DNA of 64,000 nt. Source: Williamsia muralis NBRC 105860. Lineage in GTDB: Bacteria; Actinomycetota; Actinomycetes; Mycobacteriales; Mycobacteriaceae. The stretch's first letter is position 1, and the number at the start of each line of letters is the position of its first letter. The notes below the pieces were generated by a model, which saw only the letters and a program-made list of their open reading frames with translations, was not told the DNA's origin and ran no database searches. A program made the translations under genes and the position numbers. Below, piece by piece: positions 26,633 through 36,724 of this stretch. The stretch covers positions 930,001-994,000 of the forward strand of contig NZ_BDAP01000002.1 in the NCBI RefSeq assembly GCF_001598915.1, in the 5' to 3' direction.

Positions 26633-27286
26633 TCAGTTGGCCGGCGGGACGAACGGGGAGTTGATGGTGTTGAAGAACTGGATGGCGGCACCGATGAGGA
26701 CCGGACCACCCACGACGATGGTTCCGACGACGCCTCCGATGCCGGCTCCCGTCACGATGCCTGGCAGACACCCGACGATTCCGGCGGGCAGGCCGACCAC
26801 ACATCCGATGATGCCGCCGACGATGGTCCCGACGAGGCCGCCCACCGCCGACGCGGTGTTGATGCTCTGGCTGAGGGTCTGCATCGCCTGCATATCGCGC
26901 TGCTCGCGGGTGGCCGGGGCAGCAGCCTGCTTGCGGACTGCGTCACTGACCTTGACAGGTTCAGCGGCAGCGGCGTTGCGGACCGGCGTCAGAGTCGCGG
27001 TACGGCCGTTGATGTCGGCGTTGATGGGGAATTGCTTGTCGTTGAGGTTGTAGGCGAGGGGAATGCTCGCAGCGACGTTGCCTTTGTTGTCGACGATCTG
27101 GAATTGACCGTCTGAGGTGCGCAGCGAACCGATGTCGGTCTTGAGCACAACGTGATCACCGACGATATTCGCCGAATAGCCGATGTCTTTCGCGGGCGGG
27201 GCCGCATTCGCCTGCGTGGCCGTCACCACGCTGGCGGTGGTGGCCAGTACCAGCATGGCCGAGACCACTGATTTCCGAAACCTCAT
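26633..27286 (-). CDS. Secreted or surface protein of unknown function with hydrophobic Gly-rich C-terminus
   Basis: I do not recognise a characterised relative. The 217-residue product has a Sec signal peptide (RFRKSVV, hydrophobic core, cleavage near ANAAP at about residue 29). A beta-rich middle follows (about 30-105, with IVGDHVVLKTDIGSL), then a charged helix (about 110-140). The C-terminal part (about 145-205) alternates Gly, Val and Ile with two cysteines in GGIIGCVVGLPAGIVGCLPG, and could insert into or cross a membrane. It is inserted between tilS and hpt on the opposite strand, relative to the mycobacterial order. Confidence 0.75.
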   Translation of the reverse strand: MRFRKSVVSAMLVLATTASVVTATQANAAPPAKDIGYSANIVGDHVVLKTDIGSLRTSDGQFQIVDNKGNVAASIPLAYNLNDKQFPINADINGRTATLTPVRNAAAAEPVKVSDAVRKQAAAPATREQRDMQAMQTLSQSINTASAVGGLVGTIVGGIIGCVVGLPAGIVGCLPGIVTGAGIGGVVGTIVVGGPVLIGAAIQFFNTINSPFVPPAN

Positions 27287-27331
27287 TGACTACAAATCCC
27301 CTCTGATTGCTTGAATGTCCGCCCGAACCGA

Positions 27332-27461
27332 TTTCGATCCCCACATCGAAACAAGCAGAGGCGACGCGACCGGCCCCTGGGCAGAGGGGATGGTGACGCT
27401 GTGTAATGACCATGTGTTCTCAGGCAACGCAATGCTAACGGTCGCCAAATGGGAGTTTGGC
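27332..27461. promoter_or_regulatory. Two inverted repeats in the 311-bp gap before hpt
   Basis: TTTCGAT-6 bases-ATCGAAA (27332-27351) and GCCAAA-6 bases-TTTGGC (27444-27461) are perfect dyads with equal spacers. They lie in the divergent region between the secreted-protein gene and hpt, which is clearly less GC-rich than its surroundings. The first is 46 bp from the secreted-protein start. I see no other gene or RNA in this gap. Confidence 0.4.
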
Positions 27462-27597
27462 CGAAATGGGGACAATTCGCAAAACAAACGAGAAGTCGCC
27501 GCGAAAAGCCATATGGCTGTCGCGAATTGGTGTCATTCGTTGGGTCTACACAGCTGCCGGCCGACGGCTGCGCGACCCGGGCTGCGGCCGTTGAGGC

Positions 27598-28176
27598 ATG
27601 ATGATGTCCGTGAGCGAACAGCGCGATCCATATGGGGACGACATCGAAGCAGTTGTGGTCACCGAGGAGCAGATCCAGCGGCGCATCGCCGAGCTCGCCG
27701 AGACGGTGGCGAACCGGTACCGGGACACTCCGGATGACCTGGTCCTCATCGGTGTCCTCAAGGGTGCGGTGATGTTCATGACCGACTTCGCACGGGCGCT
27801 GCCGATCCCGTCGCAGCTCGAGTTCATGGCGGTGAGTTCTTATGGGTCCTCGACGTCGTCGTCGGGTGTGGTGCGCATCCTCAAAGACCTCGATCGCGAC
27901 ATCCACGACCGCGACGTCGTGATCGTCGAAGACATCATCGACTCCGGGCTGACGCTCTCGTGGCTGGTGAAGAACTTGCGTACCCGCCACCCCAGGTCGT
28001 TGGAGGTCTGCACACTGCTGCGTAAACCCGACGCCGTGCGGGTGGACGTGCACGTCGAGGATGTCGGCTTCGACATCCCGAACGAGTTCGTGGTCGGGTA
28101 CGGGCTCGATTACGCCGAGAGGTACCGGGATCTGCCGTACGTGGGTCGGCTGAACCCGAACGTCTACTCCGATTAG
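27598..28176 (+). CDS. hpt: Hypoxanthine phosphoribosyltransferase
   Basis: A 192-residue purine salvage enzyme that makes IMP (and GMP) from the free base and PRPP. The PRPP-binding motif is [17 protein letters not shown] (about residues 113-129). Other landmarks are [19 protein letters not shown], the flexible-loop region [11 protein letters not shown] and the C-terminal [19 protein letters not shown]. Three ATG codons in a row (27598, 27601, 27604) follow GAGG; the third has the best spacing. The place matches Rv3624c in mycobacteria. Confidence 0.94.
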   Translation: MMMSVSEQRDPYGDDIEAVVVTEEQIQRRIAELAETVANRYRDTPDDLVLIGVLKGAVMFMTDFARALPIPSQLEFMAVSSYGSSTSSSGVVRILKDLDRDIHDRDVVIVEDIIDSGLTLSWLVKNLRTRHPRSLEVCTLLRKPDAVRVDVHVEDVGFDIPNEFVVGYGLDYAERYRDLPYVGRLNPNVYSD

Positions 28177-28188
28177 AGGTTCGTTTCG

Positions 28189-29550
28189 GTGAGTGCGGTA
28201 CAGACGGCAGAAGGTGTCCGGACCGGTCGACTCGATCCGGTGCAGGTGACCCGGGATGCGCTGTCACGGATAGCTGATCGCGACGGTTCCATCGGCGCAT
28301 TCGTCAAGGTCCGTGCCGGCAAGGCCGTCGCCGAGGCGGAACTTCTCACGGCCCATCCGGATCTGGCCAAGTTGCCCTTGGCCGGCGTGCCGGTTGCCAT
28401 CAAGGACAACGTGTCCGTCGCAGGCGAGCCGATGACCGTGGGGTCGGCCGCAACAAGTCGAGCACCTGCGCTCAGTGACCACACCGTGGTCCGCAGGCTT
28501 CGAGCCGCGGGCGCAGTGGTCATCGGCCTCACCGCCGTACCCGAGCTGTGCTTGTGGGGGACCACCGACAACGAGCAGACCGTGACACGCAACCCGTGGA
28601 ACCCGGCGAGAACCCCAGGCGGCTCGTCCGGTGGAGCGGCTGCGGCGGTGGCCAGCGGGCAGGTCGAGTTGGCGCACGGGAACGACGGCCTCGGCTCGAT
28701 CCGCATCCCTGCCGCCGATTGCGGATTGTTCGGTTTCAAGCCCGGCCTCGGAGTGGTGCCCAGCGAGTTCGGCGGCAACGGCTGGTTCAAGATGAGCGAG
28801 AACGGGCCGCTTGCCACGACGGTTGCCGACGGCGCACTGATGCTCGGGGTGATGGCCGACGACATGGCCCTTGCCGCCGCCGGGACGGACGCCGACCCTG
28901 GGAAGCTCAGAATCGTTGTGGCGCAGAACTTTCCGCTGGCCGTGGGTCGGACGGACAAGCACTTTGCGCAGGCGGTGTCCAGTTGCAGCGGATTGCTCGC
29001 CGACCACGGCCACAGGGTGCCGCAGTCCAAGCTCCCGTACCCGAGCAATCCGGCTCCTCTGCTGCTGCGATGGCTGGCGGGGGCTGCAGCCGACGCGGAC
29101 GACTTCGCGAAGGCGGGCGGCGATCTGTCGAAGTTGCAGTCGCGCAGCAAGATTCACACGTCGCTCGGCAGGGCGGTGCAACGCTTTGATCTGGTACACG
29201 ACGTCCAGGCCAGCACCATCGAGCAGAAGGTGCTCGCTTACCTCGACCGCAACCAGGCCGACGTCTTGATGACCCCCGCCCTCGCAGCCCCACCCCTCGA
29301 GGCGAAGGCGTGGAGCAGCAAGAGCTGGGCGGCCAACATGTGGGCGAACACCAACTACGCGCCGTTCCAGGGACTGTTCAATCTCCTCGGATGGCCTGCG
29401 ATGTCGGTACCGTTCGGTGTGCACCCGGTATCCAAGACCCCGGTGGCCGTCCATTTCGCAGGCCGCCCGGGATCCGAGGCAACGTTGCTGAAGCTCGCCG
29501 CCCAGATCGAGGCCGCCCGCCCCTGGCAGCGAGTAGCTCCCGGGTATTGA
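28189..29550 (+). CDS. Amidase-signature family hydrolase
   Basis: A 453-residue amidase-signature enzyme with the full Ser-cisSer-Lys triad: the Lys in GVPVAIKDNVSVAG (about residue 69), the cis-Ser in PGGSSGGAAAAVASGQ and the nucleophile Ser in GSIRIPAADCG. These enzymes cleave amides, and sometimes transfer them; the substrate cannot be read from the sequence. The GTG start follows hpt by 12 bp, so the two may be co-transcribed. It is not part of a GatCAB set, since no gatB or gatC is near. A repeat block follows it. Confidence 0.88.
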   Translation: MSAVQTAEGVRTGRLDPVQVTRDALSRIADRDGSIGAFVKVRAGKAVAEAELLTAHPDLAKLPLAGVPVAIKDNVSVAGEPMTVGSAATSRAPALSDHTVVRRLRAAGAVVIGLTAVPELCLWGTTDNEQTVTRNPWNPARTPGGSSGGAAAAVASGQVELAHGNDGLGSIRIPAADCGLFGFKPGLGVVPSEFGGNGWFKMSENGPLATTVADGALMLGVMADDMALAAAGTDADPGKLRIVVAQNFPLAVGRTDKHFAQAVSSCSGLLADHGHRVPQSKLPYPSNPAPLLLRWLAGAAADADDFAKAGGDLSKLQSRSKIHTSLGRAVQRFDLVHDVQASTIEQKVLAYLDRNQADVLMTPALAAPPLEAKAWSSKSWAANMWANTNYAPFQGLFNLLGWPAMSVPFGVHPVSKTPVAVHFAGRPGSEATLLKLAAQIEAARPWQRVAPGY

Positions 29551-29565
29551 CCGGCTGCGCGCCGA

Positions 29566-29740
29566 ACTCGTCGTAGCGCTGTCTGTAGTCCGAGCTTCTC
29601 CAAGTGTCGCGAGCGTGGCCCCCGTTCAGCTCGCAAAACTCGCGTTTGCGAGCCCCGCAGACCGCGCTTCCCCAAGTTTCGCGAGCCGCATAACCGGCCC
29701 CGCCAGCACCTCAGCCCACACGCTCCGCAGACCCGCGACT
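29566..29740. repeat. Second block of the 72-bp repeat family, before ftsH
   Basis: Cores related to ctgtagtccgagcttctcca occur at 29583 and, more diverged, at 29655 (72 bp on) and about 29725. They share the reading ctgtag.ccgagctt followed by a tcgcgagc block with the units at 11843-12113. The block fills about half of the 326-bp gap between the amidase gene and ftsH. The rest (29741-29876) should hold the ftsH promoter, but I see no convincing hexamers. Confidence 0.65.
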
Positions 29741-29876
29741 GTTTTCGCCCACGGGGAACGCGCGACCACGATGAATCGTTGACGGGTAGCCTGATGATTC
29801 AGACATCCCGACTGGAAGGACGCGCCGAAATCACAGAGGGCCGATAGTGGCCGTCGGGGTCGGCTGACACACCTCA

Positions 29877-32273
29877 ATGAACCGCAAGACTGTCTTTCGC
29901 AACCTGGCGATCGTGGCCATCATCGTGCTGGCCATCTGGGGCTGGACCGTGCTCCGCGACAACAATCGTGACTACAAGAGTGTCGATACCTCTGTGGCGA
30001 TGACGCAGCTCAACACGAAGAACGTGTCCGAGGTGCAGATGGACGACCGCGAGCAGACGCTACGGATGACGCTCAAGGACCCGGCGCAGGCCGGCGGGGA
30101 CAAGAAGATCTCCGCCAAGTACCCCGCCCGCACCACCGAAGAGGTCTTCGACCGCGTCGACGCCTCGGGTGCGAAGTATCAGACGAACGTCAACCAAGAG
30201 TCGTTCCTGATGCAGATGCTGATCTTCATCCTTCCGCTCGTCCTGCTGTTCGGCCTGTTCTTCTTTGTGATGAACCGGATGCAGGGTGGCGGCAAGGGCG
30301 GCGTGATGGGCTTCGGCAAGTCCAAGGCCAAACAGCTGAACAAAGACATGCCGACCACCACGTTCGCCGATGTGGCAGGTGCGGACGAGGCGGTCGAAGA
30401 GCTCTTCGAGATCAAGGACTTCCTGCAGAACCCGGCCCGCTACCAGGCTCTGGGAGCCAAGATCCCCAAGGGCGTGTTGCTGTTCGGTCCTCCCGGAACC
30501 GGTAAGACGCTTCTCGCCCGCGCGGTCGCAGGTGAGGCCGGTGTGCCGTTCTTCACCATCTCCGGTTCGGACTTCGTGGAGATGTTCGTCGGTGTCGGTG
30601 CCTCACGTGTGCGCGACATGTTCGAGCAGGCCAAGAACAACAGCCCCTGCATCATCTTCGTCGATGAGATCGACGCCGTCGGACGCCAGCGCGGCGCCGG
30701 CCTAGGCGGCGGACACGACGAGCGCGAGCAGACGCTCAACCAGTTGCTCGTCGAGATGGACGGATTCGGTGAGCGTTCGGGCGTCATCTTGATCGCGGCC
30801 ACCAACCGGCCCGACATCCTCGACCCGGCACTTCTGCGTCCGGGGCGCTTCGACCGGCAGATCCCCGTCGGCAACCCCGACATGGCGGGCCGCAAGGCGA
30901 TCCTCAACGTCCACGCACAGGGCAAGCCGATCGATGCCGACGCGGACCTCGACGGTCTGGCCAAGCGCACCCCGGGTATGTCGGGTGCCGATCTGGCGAA
31001 CGTCATCAACGAGGCCGCGCTGCTGGCCGCCCGCGAGAACCGCACCACCATCACCGCCGAACTGCTCGAAGAGTCCGTCGACCGGGTGGTGGGTGGTCCG
31101 CGCCGCAAGAGCCGCATCATCAGTGAGCACGAGAAAAAGATCGTGGCCTACCACGAGGGCGGCCACACACTCGCCGCGTGGGCGATGCCCGATCTGGACC
31201 CGATCTACAAGGTCACCATCCTGGCCCGCGGACGTACGGGCGGCCACGCTCTTGCCGTGCCCGAGCAGGACAAAGACCTGATGACCCGTTCGGAGATGAT
31301 CGCCCGTCTGGTGATGGCAATGGGTGGTCGTGCTGCCGAGGAGCTGGTGTTCCACGAGCCGACCACCGGCGCATCCTCCGACATCGACCAGGCCACCAAG
31401 ATCGCTCGCGCCATGGTCACGGAGTACGGCATGAGCGCGAGGCTCGGAGCCGTGCGGTACGGGCAGGAGCAGGGTGACCCGTTCCTCGGCCGCTCGATGG
31501 GTTCGCACGCCGACTACTCACCCGAGGTCGCCAGTGAGATCGACGACGAGGTGCGACGCCTCATCGAGGCCGCTCACACCGAGGCGTGGGCGATCCTCAC
31601 CGAGTACCGCGACACCCTCGACGAGCTCGCCACGCAACTCCTCGAACGCGAGACCCTGACCCGCAAGGACCTCGAGAAGATCTTCGACAAGGTGGTCAAG
31701 CGCCCGCGCATCACCACCTTCAACGACTTCGGCGAACGCACCCCGAGCGACAAGCCGCCGGTGAAGACGCCGGGCGAGCTCGCCAAGGAGCGCGGCGAGC
31801 CCTGGCCGCCCGAACCCCCGAAGTCGCCGGAGCTGGCGAAGGTCGGACCGTCGCACATGCAGCCCGGTCCGGGTGAGCTTCCGCAGCAGCAGTATCCGCC
31901 GCAGTCCCCGGGCAACCCCTACCCGCAGCAAGGTGGGCAGGCAGGTGCCGTCCCAGGAGGCACCCGTCCCGATTACGGTGCCCCCGCAGGTTGGTCGGCT
32001 CCAGGCTGGCCCCCCAACGGTGGGCCGAACGGCGGACAGGGCCAGAACGGCGGCACGGGCCACAACGGCTCCTGCCCGGCAGGCAACCCATACGGGCAAC
32101 CAGGCAATCCCTACGGCCAGCCGGGTAACCCCTACGGCCAGCCCGGTTCTTATGGCCGGCCACCGAATGGTCAAAACGGCCATGGCGGGCACAACGGGAA
32201 CAACCAGGGTGACGGCGGGAACGACGGTCACGGCCAGAATGGGCATTCCCCGAATGGACAGAATGGACAATGA
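29877..32273 (+). CDS. ftsH: ATP-dependent zinc metalloprotease FtsH
   Basis: A 798-residue membrane AAA+ protease that degrades membrane and regulatory proteins. Two membrane helices (about residues 8-24 and 110-132) flank an outside domain. The AAA module has Walker [10 protein letters not shown], Walker [12 protein letters not shown] and the second region of homology [20 protein letters not shown]. The protease domain has the zinc motif HEGGH (about residue 425). After about residue 640 comes a long Pro/Gly/Gln/Asn-rich tail with three GNPYGQP units, which makes it longer than E. coli FtsH (about 650). Such low-complexity tails are common in mycobacterial relatives. The stop overlaps folE (ATGA). 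Confidence 0.96.
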   Translation: MNRKTVFRNLAIVAIIVLAIWGWTVLRDNNRDYKSVDTSVAMTQLNTKNVSEVQMDDREQTLRMTLKDPAQAGGDKKISAKYPARTTEEVFDRVDASGAKYQTNVNQESFLMQMLIFILPLVLLFGLFFFVMNRMQGGGKGGVMGFGKSKAKQLNKDMPTTTFADVAGADEAVEELFEIKDFLQNPARYQALGAKIPKGVLLFGPPGTGKTLLARAVAGEAGVPFFTISGSDFVEMFVGVGASRVRDMFEQAKNNSPCIIFVDEIDAVGRQRGAGLGGGHDEREQTLNQLLVEMDGFGERSGVILIAATNRPDILDPALLRPGRFDRQIPVGNPDMAGRKAILNVHAQGKPIDADADLDGLAKRTPGMSGADLANVINEAALLAARENRTTITAELLEESVDRVVGGPRRKSRIISEHEKKIVAYHEGGHTLAAWAMPDLDPIYKVTILARGRTGGHALAVPEQDKDLMTRSEMIARLVMAMGGRAAEELVFHEPTTGASSDIDQATKIARAMVTEYGMSARLGAVRYGQEQGDPFLGRSMGSHADYSPEVASEIDDEVRRLIEAAHTEAWAILTEYRDTLDELATQLLERETLTRKDLEKIFDKVVKRPRITTFNDFGERTPSDKPPVKTPGELAKERGEPWPPEPPKSPELAKVGPSHMQPGPGELPQQQYPPQSPGNPYPQQGGQAGAVPGGTRPDYGAPAGWSAPGWPPNGGPNGGQGQNGGTGHNGSCPAGNPYGQPGNPYGQPGNPYGQPGSYGRPPNGQNGHGGHNGNNQGDGGNDGHGQNGHSPNGQNGQ
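32082..32144 (+). repeat. Three 21-bp in-frame repeats in the ftsH tail
   Basis: Units at 32082-32102, 32103-32123 and 32124-32144 each encode GNPYGQP (residues about 736-756 of FtsH). The DNA copies differ at wobble positions. Confidence 0.85.
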
Positions 32274-32881
32274 CACAAGAGACCAGTGGGACACCCGCCA
32301 AGAACGGTGCGATTGCTCCCTTTGACGCCGAGCGCGCCGAACGTGCCGTACGTGAGCTGCTCATCGCCGTCGGCGAGGACCCGGACCGCGACGGTCTGAA
32401 GGAGACGCCGGCCCGGGTGGCGCGCGCTTACGTCGAGATGTTCGGGGGCCTGCACGTCAACCCCGACGACGTGCTGGCCACCACGTTCGATGTCGGACAT
32501 GACGAGCTTGTGCTGGTCAAGGACATCCCGATGTATTCGACCTGCGAGCACCACCTGGTGTCGTTCCACGGTGTCGCGCACGTCGGTTACATCCCTGGCC
32601 CCACCGGTCAGGTGACCGGCTTGTCCAAGTTGGCGCGTCTGGTCGATCTCTACGCGAAACGACCGCAGGTCCAGGAACGGTTGACCACCCAGATCGCGGA
32701 TGCGATCGTTCGCAAACTCGATCCGCGCGGGGTCATCGTGGTGATCGAAGCCGAGCACCTGTGCATGGCGATGCGTGGAATCCGCAAGCCGGGCGCCACC
32801 ACCACCACCTCCGCGGTTCGCGGTCAGTTCAAGACCAGCGCGGTCTCGCGGGGCGAAGCCCTCGACCTCATCTCTCGCTGA
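32270..32881 (+). CDS. folE: GTP cyclohydrolase I
   Basis: A 203-residue enzyme that opens GTP to dihydroneopterin triphosphate, the first step of folate synthesis. Zinc and catalytic residues are in [20 protein letters not shown], and the family signature near the end is [17 protein letters not shown]. The ATG overlaps the ftsH stop, as in mycobacteria (Rv3610c-Rv3609c). It heads the folate genes folP, folB and folK. No tetrahydrofolate riboswitch or other leader is present, since there is no space for one. Confidence 0.96.
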   Translation: MTQETSGTPAKNGAIAPFDAERAERAVRELLIAVGEDPDRDGLKETPARVARAYVEMFGGLHVNPDDVLATTFDVGHDELVLVKDIPMYSTCEHHLVSFHGVAHVGYIPGPTGQVTGLSKLARLVDLYAKRPQVQERLTTQIADAIVRKLDPRGVIVVIEAEHLCMAMRGIRKPGATTTTSAVRGQFKTSAVSRGEALDLISR

Positions 32882-32906
32882 CCTGCGCGACGACACCAGG
32901 AGCATC

Positions 32907-32978
32907 GTGAGGGGCCGGCATCACCGAAAGCCCCGGCGACCTGACGTGGTGGACGTCGTGATGGGGTGGACGGCGTGA
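32907..32978 (+). CDS. Possible 23-codon leader ORF coupled to folP
   Basis: A GTG with AGGAG four bases before it starts a short basic reading frame (RGRHHRKPRRPDVVDVVMGW) that ends at TGA 32976-32978. That stop overlaps the likely folP start GTG (GTGA), so ribosomes ending here could restart on folP. It is in the only untranslated gap of the folE-folK run. Its codons could also be chance; no relative is known to me. Confidence 0.3.
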   Translation: MRGRHHRKPRRPDVVDVVMGWTA

Positions 32979-33868
32979 GCACCATCATCATGGGTGTCGT
33001 CAACGTGACGGCCGATTCCTTCTCCGACGGTGGCCGGTACCTCGATACCGATGCCGCCATCGCCCATGGGTTGTCGCTGGCTGCGCAGGGGGCCGACATC
33101 ATCGACGTGGGCGGGGAGTCCACCAGACCCGGTGCGCACCGCGTCGACACCGGTCTCGAGATCGCCAGGGTCACGCCCGTCATCAAAGGCCTTGCGGCGC
33201 AAGGTGTTCGAACTTCCGTGGACACCATGCGCGCCGAGGTCGCCGACAAGGCGATCGCTGCGGGCGCAACTGTGGTCAATGATGTATCCGGGGGACGTGC
33301 CGATCCGGACATGGCGGGAGTTGTCGCCGAGGCGGGTGTTCCGTGGATCCTGATGCACTGGCGCCCTTCCGACCCGTCGTTTGTCCATCGGACCGGCGAA
33401 CCCGGCGTGTATCGCGACGTGGTGGCCGAGGTCAGCGGGGAACTGCTGGCGCAAGTCGATGCAGCCACGTCTGCCGGTGTTGATCCCAGTGCGTTGATCC
33501 TCGATCCCGGTCTCGGATTCGCGAAGACAGCCGAGCACAATTGGGCTCTGCTACACGCACTGCCGACCTTGGTGGGGCTCGGTTTTCCGGTACTGATCGG
33601 GGCGTCACGCAAGCGTTTCCTCGGTACCCTGCTCGCCGATCGAGACGGAAACCCACGTCCGCCGGATGGCCGCGAGATCGCCACCGCCGCACTGACCGCA
33701 CTCGCCGCCGCGGGAGGTGCGTGGGGCGTGCGGGTACACGACGTGCGCGCCAGCCGCGATGCAGCGCTGGTCGCCGACGCCTGGCAGGCGGGCGGGCCGC
33801 GCGGCGCCGACACCGGTCCGACCACGTTCTCCGCTGGAGGCGCTGTAACGAAAGGGCACGATGGCTGA
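32975..33868 (+). CDS. folP: Dihydropteroate synthase
   Basis: FolP joins p-aminobenzoate to the pterin pyrophosphate and is the sulfonamide target. The 297-residue TIM-barrel protein shows [15 protein letters not shown] at the start, [13 protein letters not shown] as pterin/pyrophosphate loop, then [20 protein letters not shown] and [11 protein letters not shown]. These motifs are intact, in line with the active FolP1 type rather than the inactive FolP2 paralogue. I chose GTG 32975, which overlaps a short upstream frame; GTG 32966 is also possible and would add three residues. The stop lies 8 bp inside folB. Confidence 0.94.
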   Translation: MSTIIMGVVNVTADSFSDGGRYLDTDAAIAHGLSLAAQGADIIDVGGESTRPGAHRVDTGLEIARVTPVIKGLAAQGVRTSVDTMRAEVADKAIAAGATVVNDVSGGRADPDMAGVVAEAGVPWILMHWRPSDPSFVHRTGEPGVYRDVVAEVSGELLAQVDAATSAGVDPSALILDPGLGFAKTAEHNWALLHALPTLVGLGFPVLIGASRKRFLGTLLADRDGNPRPPDGREIATAALTALAAAGGAWGVRVHDVRASRDAALVADAWQAGGPRGADTGPTTFSAGGAVTKGHDG

Positions 33869-34235
33869 TCGAATCGAGTTGCGCGGACTGAAGGTTCGGG
33901 GCAATCACGGGGTGTTCGACCACGAGCGGCAGGACGGCCAGGACTTCATCGTCGACATCATCCTGTGGGCCGACCTGCGGGTGGCCGCGGCGACGGACGA
34001 CCTCGCCGACACCATCGACTACGGGGGACTGGCCCACACCGCCCACGACATCATCGCCGGCACACCGCGCAACCTCATCGAGACGGTGTCGGCCGAGATA
34101 GCCGACAAGATCTTGCTCGATCTCGACGCCGTTCTGGCGTGCGAGGTTACGTTGCACAAGCCCTATGCGCCAATCGATCTCACGTTCGATGACGTGGCGG
34201 TCGTCGCTCGCCGATCCCGCAAGGGGATGCAGTGA
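33861..34235 (+). CDS. folB: Dihydroneopterin aldolase
   Basis: A 124-residue FolB that turns dihydroneopterin into 6-hydroxymethyl-dihydropterin. It has [23 protein letters not shown] at the start, the typical [13 protein letters not shown] and the pterin-binding [17 protein letters not shown]. The catalytic lysine lies in [11 protein letters not shown]. It overlaps folP by 8 bp and folK by 4 bp (GTGA), so the three are coupled. Confidence 0.94.
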   Translation: MADRIELRGLKVRGNHGVFDHERQDGQDFIVDIILWADLRVAAATDDLADTIDYGGLAHTAHDIIAGTPRNLIETVSAEIADKILLDLDAVLACEVTLHKPYAPIDLTFDDVAVVARRSRKGMQ

Positions 34236-34774
34236 GCAGTGCGGTGCTCTCGATAGGCTCCAACATCGGAGACCGGCTCGCCCATCTGCAGTCGGTCTGC
34301 GACGGTCTCGGTGACCGGGTGGTGGCGGCCTCGCGGGTCTACGCCACCGAACCGTGGGGCGGGGTGGAGCAGCAGGATTTCCTGAACGCGACCCTGCTGG
34401 TCGACGACGACGCCCGGACCGCACGCGATTGGCTGGACGTGGGTCAGCATCTCGAGAACGAGGCGAGGCGGGTGCGCGACCAGAGGTGGGGGCCACGAAC
34501 TCTCGACGTCGATGTGATCTCGGTGTCGGACCACGGGGCAGTTGTCGAGTCGACGGATCCGGTGCTGACCTTGCCCCACCCGCGTGCCGCTGAGCGGGCG
34601 TTCGTCCTGATTCCCTGGCTGGACGCCGATCCCGGAGCGGTGCTCCGTCATCGCGGTTCCGACGTTCCGGTGGCCGATCTGCTGGCCGCATTGACACCGG
34701 CCGACCGCGACGGGGTTCGACTCACCGAACACACGCTGACCACCGCCGGTACCGACGCAGGGAAACAAACGTGA
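34232..34774 (+). CDS. folK: 2-amino-4-hydroxy-6-hydroxymethyldihydropteridine pyrophosphokinase
   Basis: FolK moves pyrophosphate from ATP to the pterin, giving the substrate of FolP. The 180-residue protein has [15 protein letters not shown] at the start, [18 protein letters not shown], the signature [12 protein letters not shown] with the two Mg-binding aspartates, and [16 protein letters not shown]. The GTG start overlaps folB, and the stop overlaps the DUF3180 gene. The order folE-P-B-K is the same as in mycobacteria. Confidence 0.95.
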   Translation: MSSAVLSIGSNIGDRLAHLQSVCDGLGDRVVAASRVYATEPWGGVEQQDFLNATLLVDDDARTARDWLDVGQHLENEARRVRDQRWGPRTLDVDVISVSDHGAVVESTDPVLTLPHPRAAERAFVLIPWLDADPGAVLRHRGSDVPVADLLAALTPADRDGVRLTEHTLTTAGTDAGKQT

Positions 34775-35277
34775 CGAGCCGCAAGTCCGATCCCGGCAGC
34801 GACAACGCGATGGGCCCGACCCGTGTCCGGGATCTCGCCATGCTCGCGGTTGTGGTGGCGGTTGTGGTGTTCCTGGTGGTCCGGGTCAGCTACGGATCGC
34901 TGCCGCCGCTGCCCCTGTTGGCCGGCATCGTGCTGTATGTGCTTGCCGCACTTGAGGTTGTGATCGCTTTTGTGGTGCGTGCCCGGGTGAATGACCGGGA
35001 AATCGGCTCGCACAGCGGCCAATTGCATCCGATCACGGCGGCGCGCGTGCTGGCGCTGGCCAAGGCGTCGGCCATTCTCGGTGCTCTCGCCGTCGGCGTG
35101 TGGACCGGAACGCTGGCGTATCTACTCACCCGGCAAGACGATCTCGCGGCGGCAGATCATGATCGCCCGGGCACGATCGTCGGCCTGATCGGTGGCGTGC
35201 TGCTTGTCGGTGCGGCACTCTGGCTCGAATACTGCTGCCGCACGCCGGACGATCCCTCAGACGACCTGGCCACCTGA
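34771..35277 (+). CDS. DUF3180 family membrane protein
   Basis: A 168-residue protein with four membrane helices in two pairs (about residues 22-40, 46-68, 90-112, 136-158). It is the usual gene after folK in actinobacteria (Rv3605c in M. tuberculosis) and its start overlaps the folK stop. No function is established. Its fixed position suggests a link to folate or to the envelope, but nothing in the sequence shows a catalytic site. The last residues are acidic ([11 protein letters not shown]). A stem-loop follows directly after the stop. Confidence 0.85.
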   Translation: MTSRKSDPGSDNAMGPTRVRDLAMLAVVVAVVVFLVVRVSYGSLPPLPLLAGIVLYVLAALEVVIAFVVRARVNDREIGSHSGQLHPITAARVLALAKASAILGALAVGVWTGTLAYLLTRQDDLAAADHDRPGTIVGLIGGVLLVGAALWLEYCCRTPDDPSDDLAT

Positions 35278-35281
35278 GTAG

Positions 35282-35307
35282 CCGCACATCTCTCGCGAGA
35301 TGTGCGG
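35282..35307 (+). terminator. Stem-loop terminator of the folate operon
   Basis: A perfect 11-bp stem, CCGCACATCTC paired with GAGATGTGCGG with a TCGC loop, begins four bases after the DUF3180 stop codon. No T tract follows. Confidence 0.65.
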
Positions 35308-35390
35308 ATCTCTCGACAAACACAATCGATAACTGGACTTGCCGCACCAGATGGCAAACGCGACACAGTCGGGCAGGTAAGTTTGCCACC

Positions 35391-36554
35391 ATGACCACCT
35401 CTGCCGGCCGATCGGCTGATGCCAGAAGAGCCCGCCGTGGTCCTGGTCAGTGGTTGCTCGGTGTGCTGCTGTTGTTTGCGCTCGGCTCCAGCATCTTCAT
35501 GATCTTCACCTCGGAGATGAGCATTGCCGCCTCGCTGGCCGTCATCACCGCGTTGTGGGCCGCTGTCATCGGCGCAATCCTGGTGACGAAGTATCGCCGG
35601 CAGGCCGATTCCGCGGACGCCAAGGCCCGTGACCTCCGACTGGTTTACGAACTGCAACTCGAGCGTGAGATCTCCGCTCGCCGTCAGTACGAACTGGGCG
35701 TCGAGACACAGGTTCGCAAGGAGATCGGCGAGCAGTCGGGTGAGGAACTGTCCGCGCTCAAGGCGGAACTGCAGTCCTTGCGGTCGAGCCTGGAGCAGCT
35801 GCTCGGGGAGCTCCCGGACGAACGGATCGCCCTGGTCCGTGAGCGTCTGCCGGAACTGGAGAACCGCGCGAACCGCCATGAGGGGTCGGGCAATCCGTAC
35901 GCCCCGGCCGGCTTCTCCGATCAGCATTTCCCGCCGGCGCCACTGGTCCCGGATGACGGAACCGTGGCCGAACGTGATTTTGCGTCCACGGCTCCCCCGG
36001 CTGATCGCCGGCGCGACGACAACCCGAACGAGAGCACCCAGGTCATCCCGGTGGTGTCCGACGAGGATCCGGTGCCCGTGGAGCCTGCCGAAACACCGGC
36101 AGACGACGCGACCGACGCCGGTGAGCAGGATGCGGTGACGTCGGACCACCCCGACGACACCACCAATGCGCAGACACCGTCCGGCCGCCATGCGGGTAGC
36201 CGGCGTCGCGCCGATGACGCAGCACCGGAGGTCGTCGCGGCCGAGGACGTGGCCCGTACCGCTGAGCCGCAGGTGGCCGGCGCGCACGAAAAGCGTGCTG
36301 AGGAGGCGGACGGAACGTCCGAGGCGCAGGTCGAGTCGTCGGCTCCCGGGCCGTTCGTGGACGAAACCCCCACCGACGAGTGGGAGGTGGCTGTCCCCGC
36401 AGAAGGCGGCATCCCCAACGCGCTGCTGGCCGATGACGACGAGCAGGCTGCCGACCATCCGGGCGCACATGCGTCCGGACGCTCGGTCTCGGAGTTGCTC
36501 ACCCGATTCGAATCATCGGCACCTGCCGGTGGACGCCGCCGCCGTCGCAGCTGA
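35391..36554 (+). CDS. Rv3604c-like membrane protein with coiled coil and acidic tail
   Basis: A 387-residue protein with a basic N-terminus, two close membrane helices (about residues 20-40 and 46-66), then a coiled-coil stretch (about 68-160, with LQLEREISARRQYELGVETQ). A long acidic, Pro/Ala/Asp-rich region follows (about 170-345), and the end is basic (GGRRRRRS). It matches mycobacterial Rv3604c in place and layout. It has no known domain with enzymatic function, and its role is unknown. The cytoplasmic coiled coil and charged tail suggest scaffolding or protein contacts. Confidence 0.8.
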   Translation: MTTSAGRSADARRARRGPGQWLLGVLLLFALGSSIFMIFTSEMSIAASLAVITALWAAVIGAILVTKYRRQADSADAKARDLRLVYELQLEREISARRQYELGVETQVRKEIGEQSGEELSALKAELQSLRSSLEQLLGELPDERIALVRERLPELENRANRHEGSGNPYAPAGFSDQHFPPAPLVPDDGTVAERDFASTAPPADRRRDDNPNESTQVIPVVSDEDPVPVEPAETPADDATDAGEQDAVTSDHPDDTTNAQTPSGRHAGSRRRADDAAPEVVAAEDVARTAEPQVAGAHEKRAEEADGTSEAQVESSAPGPFVDETPTDEWEVAVPAEGGIPNALLADDDEQAADHPGAHASGRSVSELLTRFESSAPAGGRRRRRS

Positions 36555-36724
36555 TCGCCCACGTCCGATCGGGTGAGCCCGATCACAGGCATTGGCAATA
36601 TGTGTCCGCCTGGTTCTATTCTCGCTGCGAGACGTCTGGTACCCGTGCCTGACACTTCCCCAGCCGAGTTCGACTCATCGGCCAGGGGAGAAGTCAGAGG
36701 GACTGGAACGAATGGAGGACGACG

